From the NCBI GenBank assembly GCA_029204225.1, contig CM055096.1, forward strand, positions 75,797,521 through 75,861,520: a stretch of DNA of 64,000 bases, written 5' to 3'. The notes below the pieces were generated by a model that worked only from the letters and a program-made list of their open reading frames with translations, made no database searches and was not told the DNA's origin. The stretch comes from Diphasiastrum complanatum. Its lineage: Eukaryota; Streptophyta; Lycopodiopsida; Lycopodiales; Lycopodiaceae. The translations under genes were made by a program, and so were the position numbers. This document shows positions 25,195 through 36,608 of this stretch, piece by piece; within the stretch, counting starts at the first letter, position 1, and each line of letters opens with the position of its first letter.

Positions 25195-25340
25195 TGTTCA
25201 CAGATTCATTGAATCTATGAACACGTTTTTTCTCTTTCTTTTGTGGCTTATCTCTTCCACTAGAGGTCACCATCAAAAGGTGGCTCACTCTTACTATTTT
25301 AAGGGGGGTCTACATCTATTACAACTATTCAAGTAAATGT
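25195..25340 (-). mobile_element. Probable 5' LTR end of gypsy J
   Basis: Inferred only from its position next to the primer-binding site. The minus strand ends GAATCTGTGAACA. The upper boundary was not found, and the sequence merges into copia K material. Confidence 0.4.
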
Positions 25341-25349
25341 TACTAGCTC

Positions 25350-25796
25350 CTACATGGTCATTTTTTCTTTGGGATACACCATGTAGGCTCACATAGTTAA
25401 TCACTATCTTCCTAGCTAGTATTTCCTCGGCTCTCATCTTCTTCTGCTCTCTTCCTTCTGATACCTCCTCGGTCATGGGTGAGAGATAACTTATGTTTCC
25501 AGCTTGGCTCAGCACTAGAGAATCGGCTAATAGTTGTGAATCCACCTCTCAAGATATCTAGACTTATTCAAGCCACCTCAATATGTCTAATTGTGCCACC
25601 TAGTCTTTTCATGCATTATATGTGGCATGCAAAGTACAAATGGCAATTCCTATGGTAGCTCGAGTTTCTACTTCTACCTACCTTGAATATTTTATTCTAA
25701 GATGGGTTTTTTCTAAGCCAAAAGAGCTCAATTCATCTTTGGCATTTTTAGGACCCCTACTTACAACATTGGATAGATTTTTCCAATATTTTGACA
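25350..25796 (-). mobile_element. Probable 3' LTR of copia K
   Basis: On the minus strand a polypurine tract (TTTTTAGGAGGAG, 25797-25809) is followed by TGTCAAAATATTGG, the usual layout at the start of a copia 3' LTR. The lower boundary is a guess. Confidence 0.5.
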
Positions 25797-25849
25797 CTCC
25801 TCCTAAAAATGTATCTAATGTGGATCAAGCATTGATCTTGAGATAAGAC

Positions 25850-25988
25850 CAAGATTAGACCTATGCTTTGAGAAGGCACTTTTGCAAAGTGGCTTTGTAA
25901 GAAGATCAACAATACATGAAGATGTGTCGACCTGTTCCAAGTTGATTCCACTCCAATGAGCTTTTCTCTTACAAAATCGTGTGCCACT
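25850..25988 (-). pseudogene. Copia K RNase H C-terminus
   Basis: Minus strand codes VAHDFVREKLIGVES then, after a frame shift, SSCIVDLLTKPL, the conserved end of copia RNase H. It is cut at 25988 by the LTR of copia A. Confidence 0.75.
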
Positions 25989-26656
25989 TGTGAAATTTTA
26001 GAGTTTATGAATTGAAATTGATCTACAAATGATCACAAAGAGTGATTGGTATCTTGGGATCTTGATCTATATCAAGACTAGCTTCCAAATCTAGCTTCTA
26101 CTTGACAATCTTTGTGATTCCAAGCAAGAACAATAAAAAAAGATGATCCACGGCTTCACACGTGTGAAGTACAGCTACTGTACGGCCTGATAATAGAAAA
26201 ATAGTTTACTTATCATTTACAAAGCATTCATCCACAAAGAAAGTGCTTAAGAGAGTCAAAACACAATGATAGCTTCACAAACCAAGATTTCTCATCATTA
26301 GCTCAATAATGGATCCATCATGGATCAAGTACAAATTCACCATAATCTCTCTCTAAGCTGCATCCAGCACGTGTAGGACAGCTCATTGTACTTATTCTTA
26401 TCCACTTTGGATAAGGCCTATCAAGTTTGCCACATCATCTATTGGTGGTTTGTGTTGACCTTCTAGATTCCTACAATCTAGGACCTAACTCCTATAATTT
26501 AGGAGATGTCATATTAGACTCAAATGAAAGCTAATCAAAATGGATCTGAATATTACAAGTGTCATTTCACACGTGTGGACAGGTCCTCACACGTGTGGAT
26601 CCACATAGATGTCTAATATTCATCAAAAACCATGTGAAAATTGCTAAATTCTAACA
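25989..26656 (-). mobile_element. 3' LTR of copia A
   Basis: The minus strand starts TGTTAGAATTTAGCAATTTTC at 26656, just after the purine-rich end of pol, and ends CTAAAATTTCACA at 25989. Three CACACGTGTG boxes (26157, 26568, 26588) and a GGCCGTAC block are present. The first ~125 bases match 38154-38281, about 95% identical by eye, the remnant of this element's 5' LTR. Confidence 0.85.
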
Positions 26657-26660
26657 CTCC

Positions 26661-28140
26661 TCAATTTTTACATGATACAACTATAGTACATCTATCTACA
26701 ACACCTAAGGCTGATCTTAACTTGATAAAGGAAGCCTTTGGCAAGGCTTTAGTGAGTAGATCAGCAAGGCAATATGAAGAAGACACATGATGTAGCTTGA
26801 TCTCCTTTGCTTGAACCTTTTCCCTCACAAAATGGTGAGCAATTTCTATGTGCTTCCTCCTTGCATGGAATGTGGGATTGGTTGCTAATGCTTGGCTTGA
26901 TTGGTTGTCACAAAATATTGTTGGTTGTTCCTCGGCCTCCATGACTTTTAATTCCCCCAAAAGCCTCCATAGAATCTCCTTTGTTGTGGACGTTAGTGCC
27001 TTGTATTTCGATTCGGTTGAAGATAGAGAGATAGTATCTTGCTTTTTGGAAAGCCAAGACACTATGCCATTGCAGAAAGGTAACAAAAGCACTTGTGGAC
27101 CTCCTATCCACCTTATCACCTACAAAATCAGCATCTGAATATGCCCTTAAGGCTTGATTAGATCCATCATATAAAATGCCAAAGTTCTTGGTGGCCGAGA
27201 TGTACCTCAACACCCTTTTTGCATTTTTCCAATGACAAACCAATGGATTTTGCATAGATTGGCTTAGTTTGCCTACACTATAACTTATATCAGGTCTAGT
27301 TATAGTAAGATAGATCAATGAGCCTACAAGTCTCCTATATAGTGTGATGTCCTCAAAGGATGCTTCATCATCACTATTGGAAACTTTTACATTTTGCTCC
27401 ATAGGAGTTTCTACTCCTTTACAATCTTTCATTTCAAACTTTTCTAAGATAGAAGAAGCATATTTGGATTGACAAATAAAACTCAAATCTTTGCCTCTTG
27501 AAACTTCTATTCCTAATATGAAATGAAGATTACCAAGATTCACCATCTTAAACTCCTTAAACAATGCTACTTTCACTTCTTGTATACCACTAAGGATAAT
27601 GTCATCAACATACAAAATGAGAATGATGATCTTACCATCATTAAATCTTAAGTACAAAGAAGGATCATAAGCACTTACAACAAACTTAATAGAGTTCAAA
27701 AAAATATTCAACCTAGAGTACCAAGCTCTAGGTGCTTGCTTAAGCCCATAAAGGCTTCTTAGCAACAAACACACTTTTTTTTTTCTTGATCTTCTTTGAT
27801 GAAGCCCTCGGGTTGCCTCATGAAAATCTCCTCTTCCAAATATCCATTGAGAAAAGCATTAGTCACATCAAGTTGAAATAGAGACCAATTGAAAGTGGTT
27901 GCAAGAGAAATAATCAACCTTATGGAAACTAGCTTAGCAACAGGAGAAAAAGTTTCATCGAAATCTACTCCCTTGGTTTGCAAGAGCCCCTTTTCCACTA
28001 GCCTTGCCTTGTGTTTGTTGATGCTCCCAAATTGAATGTACTTCAATCTATAGATCCATTTGCACGCAAGTGGCTTTCTTCCTTGAGGAAGATCCACAAG
28101 CTTCCATGTATCATTCTCCATAAGAGCATCATACTCCAGG
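26661..28140 (-). pseudogene. Copia A pol, 3' half: RT and RNase H
   Basis: Minus strand. RT starts at ENDTWKLVDLPQGRKPLACKW (about 28115), then FSPVAKLVSIR, QLDVTNAFLNGYLEEEIFM, RSLYGLKQAPRAWYSR and the intact active site LYVDDIIL (about 27620). RNase H follows with AYSDADFVGDK, SSTESKYKAL, FCDNQSSQAL and HARRKHIEIAHHFVREK, ending ADLLTKAL. A slip in a T-run near 27775 and a shift near 27050 split the frame. The N-terminal gag-integrase half of the same element is at 36609-38153. Confidence 0.9.
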
Positions 28141-28326
28141 GGCGGCGTTCGAGAAAAAACTGAAGTAGGACCTCTGGATAAGCCTCTAGCCCACTATGTT
28201 GGGAGCTTGCCCAACAACTTTCTTTTCCTCTTCAGCAACAAGTATAGTAGCTTCTAAAATGAAAAGCGCTCTCCTAGCACATTGGAGAGGTAGAGTTGTC
28301 CCCATTAGCGCCAAAGGCTTACTGTG
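28141..28326. other. Unassigned spacer between copia A and gypsy L
   Basis: On the minus strand an open stretch reads SKPLALMGTTLPLQCARRAL and continues to EEEKKVVGQAPN. It does not look like copia pol and I do not recognise it. It could be a captured fragment or an unrelated element. Confidence 0.3.
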
Positions 28327-29170
28327 TGTTGGGGGTATTCCCAACACATTGTCAAAAAAATAAATGAATTGAATAACAAATGTGTTGTGCGAGCATGGCT
28401 CCATGCGCGTATAAGTCCATGGCCCAATGACCAGGCAAGCAAATTGTAAATAGAAATAATAGACTTGGGCCCTATGTGATTAAAATAAAACTTGAGGCCC
28501 AAAGTCATTTCAAACTTAGAAGTTTACTTTTTTAGAGTTGGGTCCAACTTTGGACTCACATGAATCTTGTGAATACTAATGTACTTTTTATGGACACTTG
28601 GATCAAGTTGGGTCCAAGATGAATGAATAGGATCATTGTGAATATTGTCCAATAGGATTTTGGGGAAAGGGTCTTCCTTATTTTATAAAAAGTCACCTCT
28701 TGTACTCTATTTGCATACTTAATGAGAAGGAAGAAACTCTACCATTTTTGGAAGAGAAGCATCCTCTATTCAATGCTTGCTATTGCTCTTGTTGTTTTTC
28801 ATTTGCTTTCAAGTTCATACTTTTTGGTTTCAATAGTTTAAGTTTCTCCCTTGGCAAGTACAATGAGCAATTGAGCTAACCTCCACTCTCACCCTCTCTC
28901 TCTATATTTTTCTATTCCTCTATCTTCTATGCTCCTTCTATCCATCCAACTCTCTCCCTCTCTCTCTCCTCTCTTTCACTACAAATCATGTGGAATGCTA
29001 GTTTAGGGGAGTAGGGTCAGTGGGAGTAGTGTTAAAGGTGGTAGTGTTAGCGTAAGAAGTTGAGAACTATCTAAAAGTAGCATCTTTACATAGTTAGGTA
29101 CCTATCCAGTGTTCTAACTCTTGTTGACAGGCGGGAGGGCTACTACTATGCAAGATCGTCGACCCTATAG
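28327..29170 (+). mobile_element. 5' LTR of gypsy L
   Basis: Opens with the palindromic TGTTGGGGGTATTCCCAACA and ends GTCGACCCTATAG directly before the primer-binding site. A TATAAAAAG box lies at about 28683. It shares blocks with LTR G (GACTTGGG-CC, GCCCAAAGTCA, ACTCACATGAATC) and both ends with the deleted LTR H. Part of the same LTR type occurs inverted at 52983-53029 and 53866-53972. Confidence 0.85.
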
Positions 29171-29188
29171 TGGCGCCGTTGCCGAGGA
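29171..29188 (+). other. Primer-binding site of gypsy L
   Basis: TGGCGCCGTTGCCGAGGA, matching the Athila/Tat consensus TGGCGCCGTTGCCGGGGA with one change. Confidence 0.9.
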
Positions 29189-30473
29189 TAGGTTCTCACT
29201 AACTAGTATAGTTGTATTATAGCTATTTCTTGCTTTTTAGAGTAGTTTTAGTAGATTTTTGAGTGTTAGAGTAAGTTTTCTATAAATTTTTTGTGTTTTG
29301 ACTGTTCACATCTAGCAGAGGAGGCGTGAGAGAGTAGAGGAGGCTCTGAATAGCCTCTAAGCGCTTGAAATCTAGACCAACCAATAAAAAACCACAAAAA
29401 AATACCAATCTGTATTTTTGGAGAAATAAAACGCCAAAAATCTCATCAATTTTTAATATCTCCAAAACAAGTGAGATTTAATCCTTGCATGACTGGCAGC
29501 AGCTCCAAGGTACTGTCCCAGACCTGCATAGAAGCCTCAAGAGTTACTTCCCATCAGATTGCAAAAAATAGTGAAAAAACCATAAAAATTAAAAAAAAAC
29601 CCTTGTAAAAAACCAAAAAAATTCAAATTTTCACCAAAACTCTCGCAGAACCCTCTGAAGTTCCATCTGAGTGAGACCAAGACAGAGAAACTTGCGAGAC
29701 TTAGTTCACTATCTAAGTGCCTGTGCAAGAGTTTCCAGTGGGAAAATAGTGAGAAAATATTAAAGAACCCTCGTTGACACTAAAATTTTTAGTTCCAGTG
29801 GTCAAGAACTCTCATAGAGCCCTCTAAAGTTCCATCCCAGTGAGACCAAGGCATAGAAGAGTCTGCAACAGTTAGTTTGATTTCAGTGAAAATTGGGTTT
29901 AAGTGCTAAAAAATCACTAAAAAGTGAAGATCCAGCAAATCCCTCTAGAGAGAATTCTCGCAGACCACTCCAATCGATCCAGAATGACAATTTCCATTAG
30001 TGATGAAGCCTGCGAGAGTTAGTACTGATTATTGGTGAAGATCAGGCCAAATTAGTGGTTCTGAACCCTTGCAAACAATGAATTTTCCACTTTTTGCAAG
30101 AGATAACTCTCGTAGGGAATTACAAAGTCAGATCAACTCTAGATGCAGCTCCTATGAACCTTGCAAGAGTTAATTTTTAGTAATCAGAGAGATATCAAGG
30201 TTCTTGACTGCAAAACAGCTAAAGAACCCTCGCACAACCAACTCTCGCACTAGAGAACCCTCGTAGACTAGATCAGTAGAATAATCTGCACCAGATCTAG
30301 CTATTGTCAAAATATTAGGTCAATCAGTGCAAGGAGTAAAAAGTTATCAATAAAAAACCACTATAAGAGACGTGATTTTTTACTTTCGGCCAATTAGATT
30401 GATCAGATTCTTAAGATTTAGATCGCATCCAACTGTATCGGGAGGATCCAATAACTTTGGACTCTCCCATCGA
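29189..30473 (+). other. Gypsy L untranslated leader
   Basis: About 1.3 kb without a credible frame. The first ~350 bases align with the gypsy H leader (18290-18660 inverted). The remainder is dominated by repeated inverted-repeat units annotated separately. Confidence 0.75.
29638..30175 (+). repeat. Four repeated inverted-repeat units in gypsy L leader
   Basis: Each unit has a left arm AACTCTCGCAG-like and, 43-47 bases later, a right arm CTTGCGAGAGTTAGT-like. Left/right arm starts: 29638/29691, 29817/29861, 29954/30008, 30115/30159. Spacing between units is about 140-180 bases. Arms are complementary over 9-11 bases with a few mismatches, so RNA stem-loops are possible. Confidence 0.7.
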
Positions 30474-31960
30474 ATGAATCTGAGATCTGGACGATCGGTA
30501 ACAAGAAGGACATCGAATCAGCCACCACACTTTCCCAGAATAGCAGCTACGCAACAAGCGGTAGAACCGAAACCAGTACCAATGGATCCAATGGGTCGAC
30601 CCGTACCTGTCGCTCCCTTGTAAGCAATTCGTAGAGCACCACAGATGGAGATATCAAAAAACGACAAATCATCAGATCCCATCCGCTTTCTCCAGATCTA
30701 TGAGCAAGCTTGTGAAATCTATAGCAAGAAGTTGATGTTGTTCCCTATGTCACTAATAGCTGTGGCTCAAGATTGGGTTTTCAACTTGGCAAAGGCAGAA
30801 AAATCCACCTGGGAAGCGGTTAAAGTGGCTCTCATCACACGCTTTAAGCCAAGGAAGTTTCTAGAAGACCCCTTTCTCCTGCTTAGCAAAGTCAAGATGG
30901 GAAAAAGAGAAAGGATCCGGGACTATATTGGGTGGGTCAAACATCTATGATCCGAGTGCAGTGCGGCCCTAACTCCTAATCATGCAGTGATCATGTGATT
31001 CCTTGAGGGATTACCATGTAGCATAGGAAGAGAACTGAAATGACAAGAGCAATATACCACTCTACAAGAGGCCATGGAAGACACCATTAAAAAAGAAGAT
31101 GAGGGATCAGATGACAAACAACAGATGGAACAATTTACGGCACAGCTCAATCAAAAACTGAAAGTCTTACAAGGAGCTGTAGCAACAACATCCAATCCAA
31201 CAGATCAGAATCAGCTACAGTATCCACGTCGAGAAAATGTATGGTGTTCAGTTTACACCCAGAACCATATAGCAAATGAGTGTCCAGTCCTAAAACAAAA
31301 TCTGAGACTAACACAAAGATTTTACCATCTGTGCAATGCAACATCGCACGAGATGGCCTTTTGCCCATTTAACCCCTGGATTGTCCAACAGAAGAGGAGT
31401 CCTTACCAGACTTCTTACCCATATCATTAAGGAGCACCAAATGCGGCATCGAGATATGGCATGCCAATTAATCAACAACGCATGGCCTTACCTGCACCAC
31501 CAGGACCAACTAATCAACAAATAGCCCACATAAATTTGACAGTAGTAGAACCAGAGCAAGAGCAATGGTATGGGTCAGATGAACAATATATGGATCCTAC
31601 CATAAATGAATATTATGCAGCCTATGCAGCTCAATCTCAGCGTCAGGGCGAGAGAATTTATGGCTGCTATGGATGCGGCGAAGGACACAGAATTATTGAA
31701 TGTCCTTACAAGGGACAATACACATCCTTCTACTGGGAATGCAAATATGGACATTGCTACACAAACTTTCCATTAAGACTGGGAACCAGTGCACCATTGA
31801 ACTTCATTGCGATACAACCAACAACAGTTCCAGTGGGAATGCCACCGGTAAGGCAACCATTCCATGCACCTATGTTAGTCGTCATGTGAGCACAAAAGAG
31901 GAAGGAAGTGTCTCCCTCACCACCACCATCAGTCTTCGATGACCAGTGCTCAACTTCAGC
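30474..31960 (+). pseudogene. Gypsy L gag
   Basis: The probable start is the ATG of MNLRSGRSVTR at 30474. The gag domain follows: DPIRFLQIYEQACEIYSKK (about 30675), QDWVFNLAKAEKSTWEAVK, RDYIGWVKHL, then EGLPCSIGRELK. The C-terminal part carries Cys/His motifs (CSVYTQNHIANEC about 31250, CNATSHEMAFC about 31335, CYGCGEGHRIIECP about 31665). Stops at 30621, 30948, 30997, 31040, 31428 and 31887 break it. It pairs with the protease and RT downstream to form one decayed element. Confidence 0.85.
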
Positions 31961-32339
31961 ACCATATCCGAATGTGAGAGAAGAAAGGAGATAGTACTAG
32001 AGGATACGACATTGGGTACAGAGAGCACAAGCGGAGAAAAAAGCACAAGAAGAGGGCAATGCTACGGAACCTCCTGCTCACGAAGAATGAGAACCACCAA
32101 TGGGCTCGCCACTATGCACTGATCAGAATGATCGGTTGCACCATCATGAATCACCTTTTTACATGGTGGAGCCTGAGGAACCGCATACGGAAGTACTCGC
32201 TAGTTTGCTAGCAAGCTGCGTTAGCTTACCTTTGGGGGAGTTGCTGCGAATTGCACTACAAGCTAAGGGCTTTTGGCTGATTGGGTCAAAACAAAAGTGG
32301 AACCAATAGAGCCAGAACCCATATATTGTGCAGGCTACG

Positions 32340-32780
32340 ATGAGACAAGTAACGTCCTTCACATCGGGGCAACATGAGAGAGTGAGGAACACAACATCAC
32401 CCTGCCAATCAAATACAAGAGATTCGAGGACAAGGCAGCGATGGTAAATGGAGGATTAGGTGTCAATTTGATCTCCACTACTTTATATCAAAAGTGGGGT
32501 CTATAGAGATTGAAGCCATGAAAATTTGCCATCAAGCTAGCAGATCAATCCTATGCAAAACCAAAGGGTGTAGTTGCCAATATCCCTGTAAAAATAACAG
32601 GCATGGAGTTTGGAATTACTTTTGTAGTAATGGACATTCTTGAGTCCCCATTTGCATACCGTGTTTTACTGGGAAGGCCATGGTTGAGGACTGCGCAAGT
32701 AGTTCACAACTGGGGTACGGGAAAACTCACCTTTGAAAATAGAGGATAGGCTGTGAAGGTCGATCCAACTTCATGGGCGG
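32340..32780 (+). pseudogene. Gypsy L protease
   Basis: Reads ITLPIKYKRFEDKAAMVNGG then LGVNLISTTLYQKWGL, so the DGGSGVN active site of this family reads NGGLGVN and the catalytic Asp is lost. FGITFVVMDILESPFAYRVL and GRPWLRTAQVVHNWGTGKLT follow. In-frame TAG and TGA stops are at about 32504 and 32519. Collinear with gypsy H minus-strand protease. Confidence 0.8.
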
Positions 32781-32789
32781 TGAAGCCTA

Positions 32790-33650
32790 TTGCACCCAAG
32801 GTTGATGACAGATCATATGATAGATCGCCCAAGGCAACCCAAGGATGGTCACTACGATTCAGAGAAAGATGTCGTAATATGGATGGATGCATTAGCAACA
32901 ATTGACTGCCAAGCATGTCAATATGAATCAGATCCTGAACCCAACACATCTTCACCCAAGTGTTACACCATGGACACACCAATTACATTTGGGATGAATA
33001 TGATCAACATAACATGGCTATCAGCGGAATCTAGTGAGAACCAAGTGAACGATGATTTAGTCCCTTGGAAACATGCTTTGAGTTACAACAAGGAGATTGA
33101 GCTTACAGATGAACAAGTTCTACAACACATGGACCCAAATCGCTATGGAATCAAGAGAGTACTAGCTCAACTGCCGCAAAAATCTGCTATGGCAAAAGTT
33201 TCAAAGATAGATCCACCAGAGGCACCTGCGAACAAGAAGAACCAATTAAAATAGTGCTACAACCAGGTGATTTGATGGAGTGGTCTACTTGATGAAGCTA
33301 TAGCTATAGTGGATGATGATATTCGCAACCACGAGGCGAATGTCACACCAGTTCCAAAGAAAGATAACAAGGACAAATCCAACCCTATAACAAGAAAAGA
33401 CAAGAAGAAGGTATAGAATTCCTTGAAGTCAATCAGGATGAACTCTGAGCAGTGTCATCTTCTTCTCAGATGACAAAGAATCATAAGATGACCAATCGGG
33501 CTAAGATCAATATGCTGAAGAAAAAATCTCGACGAGCACCAGTTCACGAGATGCCTGAGACCTTTAAGAATTATACCTTGGACAATGTGGTAATTATGAT
33601 GTCGCAAGCCCAACAAAAACAAGGCACCAGCGAAACAAGTCTTTGAAGGA
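32790..33650 (+). pseudogene. Gypsy L protease-RT linker
   Basis: Contains DTPITFGMNMINITWLSAES and ELTDEQVLQHMDPNRYGIKRV, then YTLDNVVIMMSQAQQK. These segments recur in gypsy H, J and Q and mark the variable linker before RT in this group. Frame interruptions at about 33253 and 33449. Confidence 0.75.
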
Positions 33651-34370
33651 CCTACGCGAATGCAACCAATGAACCTTGTCGAGCCAGGTGAAGAAGAAAA
33701 GATCGTGCACGTTGGAGAGCAGTTAACACCCATGCAATTCAAGCAGCTACAATCATTGTTGGTGGAGTACAGTGATTGTTTTGCCTGAAATTACATTGAT
33801 CTAAAGGGCATCCCACCAACAGTAGTCCAGCACACCATACCCTTGGTGGATGGAACAGTCCCCAAGGTGATTTGTTACTATCATTGCAATCCGAACTATA
33901 TAGAGCTGATCAAACAAGAGTTGCAAAAGCTATTAGATGCTAATTTCAATTATGAAATTGAGCACACTAAATTGGTGTCACCAATAGTTATAGTATCCAA
34001 GAAGAACAACAAAATGCCTATCTGTGTGAATCTGAAGGCACGCAGTCACCAGAAAAGATCATTTTCTCTTACCCTTTACAGAAAGTGTCCTTGACAGAGT
34101 AGCTGGAGCCGAAGCCTACAGTTTTTTGGATGGCTTCAGCGGTTACAATCAAGTGAAGATAGCGCCTCAAGACCAGCATAAGACAACATCTATAGAAAAT
34201 CAAGATCATTATTGATCTACCACCACTAGGAACGATCTGCGAGCTCTACATCTTTATGGGTCACGCTAACTATTACAGGATTTTCATCCTAGATTTTGTG
34301 GAGTTGGCACGACCGATTTACAAACTCACAACGGATACACATTGGAATGAAGAAGCCCTAAAGGCTTTCT
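33651..34370 (+). pseudogene. Gypsy L reverse transcriptase, core deleted
   Basis: FEGPTRMQPMNLVEPGEEEK precedes the RT start. LKGIPPTVVQHTIPLVDG and HTKLVSPIVIVSKKNNKMPI follow, then the first catalytic Asp block (YSFLDGFSGYNQVKIAPQDQ, about 34120). After about 34200 the sequence skips the YVDD region to ANYYRIFILDFVELARPIYKL (about 34265), the connection region. At about 34370 it switches to copia RT. Confidence 0.8.
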
Positions 34371-34372
34371 AG

Positions 34373-35293
34373 AAGCAAGAGATGATAGACATGATCAAGA
34401 AAGACCTCATGGAACAATTTGAGATGACGGATCTCAGCCTGATGCATTACTGCCTTGGAGTAGAAGTGTGACAAAAAGGATACGAAGTGGGTTTCACACA
34501 GGTGAAATATGTCAAAGAGTTGCTGCACAGGTTTAGGTTGCAGGATTGCAAACCAGTAAACACTCCTATTGAACCAGGTAAAAAGCTTTCTAAGCTTGAT
34601 GAATCACAGTCATTTGATGCTACGCTATATAGACAATTAGTAGGGAGCTTGATTTACCTTACCACAACTAGATCAGATATATGCTATGTTGTTGGCATTG
34701 TAAGTCAGTTTATGGCAGCACCTACGGAAACGCATTGGAAAGCAGGTAAACGCATTTTGCGTTATGTGAAAGGCACTTCAGAGTATGGCTTGATTTACAG
34801 GAAGCGTGATGGTTTATCTGAGTTGTGTGGCTACGTGGATGCGGACTGGGGTGGTGACTATGATGATTGTAGATCCACCACAGGATATATATTCCAATTT
34901 TGTGGTAATTGCTTTTCCTAGTCTAGTAAGAAGCAAAGTACAATTGCTCTTTCCACCACAGAAGCAGAGTATAAGGCAATGTGTAGTGCTGCACAAGAAG
35001 CTATATGGTTGAGACAAATCTTGGAAGAAATTGGCATAAAGCAGAAAAATCCCACGACTTTACATAGTGACAGTCAGAGTGGCATTCAGCTAGCAAAGAA
35101 TCCAGTGTTCCATGCGAGAACTAAACACATTGAGATTCAATATCACTTCATACGTGAGAGGCTGCCGAGTCATGAAATTCCTGTTGTTCATTGTAGCACA
35201 GAAGAACAACTAGCTGATATTTTCAATAAGCCACTTACTGGAGAAAAGTTTGATAAATTTAGAATAAAACTCTTTGTATTTAAAGTTTGTTGA
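34373..35293 (+). pseudogene. Copia M RT end and RNase H
   Basis: Begins within copia RT after the active site: MIKKDLMEQFEMTDLSLMHY, then a TGA in place of Trp at 34469. It continues through ATLYRQLVGSLIYLTTTRSD. RNase H shows CGYVDADWGGDYDDCRSTTG, STTEAEYKAM, LHSDSQSGIQLAKNPVFHAR, and ADIFNKPL. A TAG replaces Trp at 34919. It resembles copia D more than A, B or E. A purine tract (AAGGGAGAGAG) precedes the 3' LTR. Confidence 0.9.
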
Positions 35294-35346
35294 CTTTAAA
35301 GCTATGTATATGACTGTATAAAAAGTGACTCTACTTTAAGGGAGAG

Positions 35347-35615
35347 AGTTAGAATTAAAGTTAGAATCACTGTGTTACTATACTGTGGGTCCTATCAGTG
35401 GATAAGGATCAGTTGGCCTCGCCACGAGGCAAGTCGACGGGACACGCGTCCCGCCAACGGCAACCTGGATCATGCATCAGCCTGAGTGAACAACTATATG
35501 TACAGTGTAATTTCATTTTGAGAAATGCAGTTGCTATGTGAGCTTGCTGAGGAGTGTGATTTTCTGTCTGTGTTACTGTGTAGCATGATCTGTGTTCCTG
35601 TGCAAAGCAAGGTTA
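35347..35615 (+). mobile_element. 3' LTR of copia M (end uncertain)
   Basis: Starts GTTAGAATTAAAG after the polypurine tract, similar to the D/P family start TGTTAGAAA. It contains two short perfect stem-loops, CCTCG-CCA-CGAGG (about 35418) and GGGAC-ACGC-GTCCC (about 35441). It is truncated where family-C LTR sequence begins. Confidence 0.6.
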
Positions 35616-35660
35616 TACATGATTTTTGGTCTCTACCAAGCTTATTTTTGCATTTTTCAC
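35616..35660 (-). mobile_element. Terminal fragment of a family-C LTR
   Basis: About 45 bases (ATGATTTTTGGTCTCTACCAAG... to TTTTTCACA) match the outer end of the solo LTR at 53815-53859. Confidence 0.8.
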
Positions 35661-35662
35661 AA

Positions 35663-36608
35663 TCTAGACAATTTGCTTTATGTACCTTCAATTACAAAAA
35701 ACTTGTTGAGTGTAGGACAACTTATGGATAGTGGATTAGATGTACATTTCAAGCATGGAGCATGTTCTATCTTGAAAGATGAAAAATGTATTGCTAGTGG
35801 TTTCAAGCAAGGGAGGTTATTCAAATTGGATGCTGATGTGATGGTTGGAAGTGTGAACATGGCAAGGGAGGAGCTCACTCAAGTGGAGTTATGGCACAAA
35901 AGGTTAGGCCATCCTAACTACAAAGCTATGGAGACCATGGTGACAAAGGAGCTAGCAAGAGGACTTCCCAAAACCATATCCAAGTGTGGCAAGCTTTGTG
36001 AAGCTTGTGGACTCTCCAAATCTCATAAGCTTCTAAAAGTGAAGTTTTTGAGTCCTTTGTAAAGTTTAAAACTCTTGTGAAAAAGCAACTTAATACTAGC
36101 TTGAAACTATTAAGAAGTGATAATGGAGGGGAGTACATCTCCAATAGGATGAAAGAGTTTTGTGAAACTAATGGCATAAAGAGAGAGTTTACTTGTACAT
36201 ATACTCCACAACAAAATGGAGTAGCTGAGAGAAAGAATAGGACACTATGTGAGTGTGCTAAAGCTATGAGATTAGATGCATCTCTTCCTATTTCATTTTG
36301 CGGAGAAGCTATTTTATGTGCAAACTTTCTTTGTAATAGAATGACTAATAGTGCCATTAAAGGACTTACACCTTATGAAGTGTTGTTTGGCAAAAAGTTA
36401 AATCTTAGTGATTTGAAAGTTTTTGGATGTACTTGTTATGTACATATTCCTTTAGAAACAAGGAAAAAGGAGGATGCCACTTCTTTCAAAGGCATCTTTG
36501 TTGGTTATAGTAAAAGTAAGAAAGCTTATAGGATATATGATCCTATTACAAAAAAAGTTGTTGCTAGTAGAGATGTACTTTTTGATGAATCTCTCCAAGC
36601 CAAAGGAA
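35663..36608 (+). pseudogene. Copia N integrase fragment with internal deletion
   Basis: LLYVPSITKNLLSVGQLMDSG, QVELWHKRLGHPNYKAM and CGKLCEACGLSKSHK give the pre-integrase and zinc domain. At about 36040 a deletion removes the HSD (first Asp) and FIDDYSR region. The sequence resumes at FVKFKTLVKKQ, LRSDNGGEYIS and NGVAERKNRTLCECAKAMR, ending in the FVGYSKSKKAYRIYDPITKK segment. It stops against the antisense copia A at about 36608. It is closely similar to copia A and B. Confidence 0.85.
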
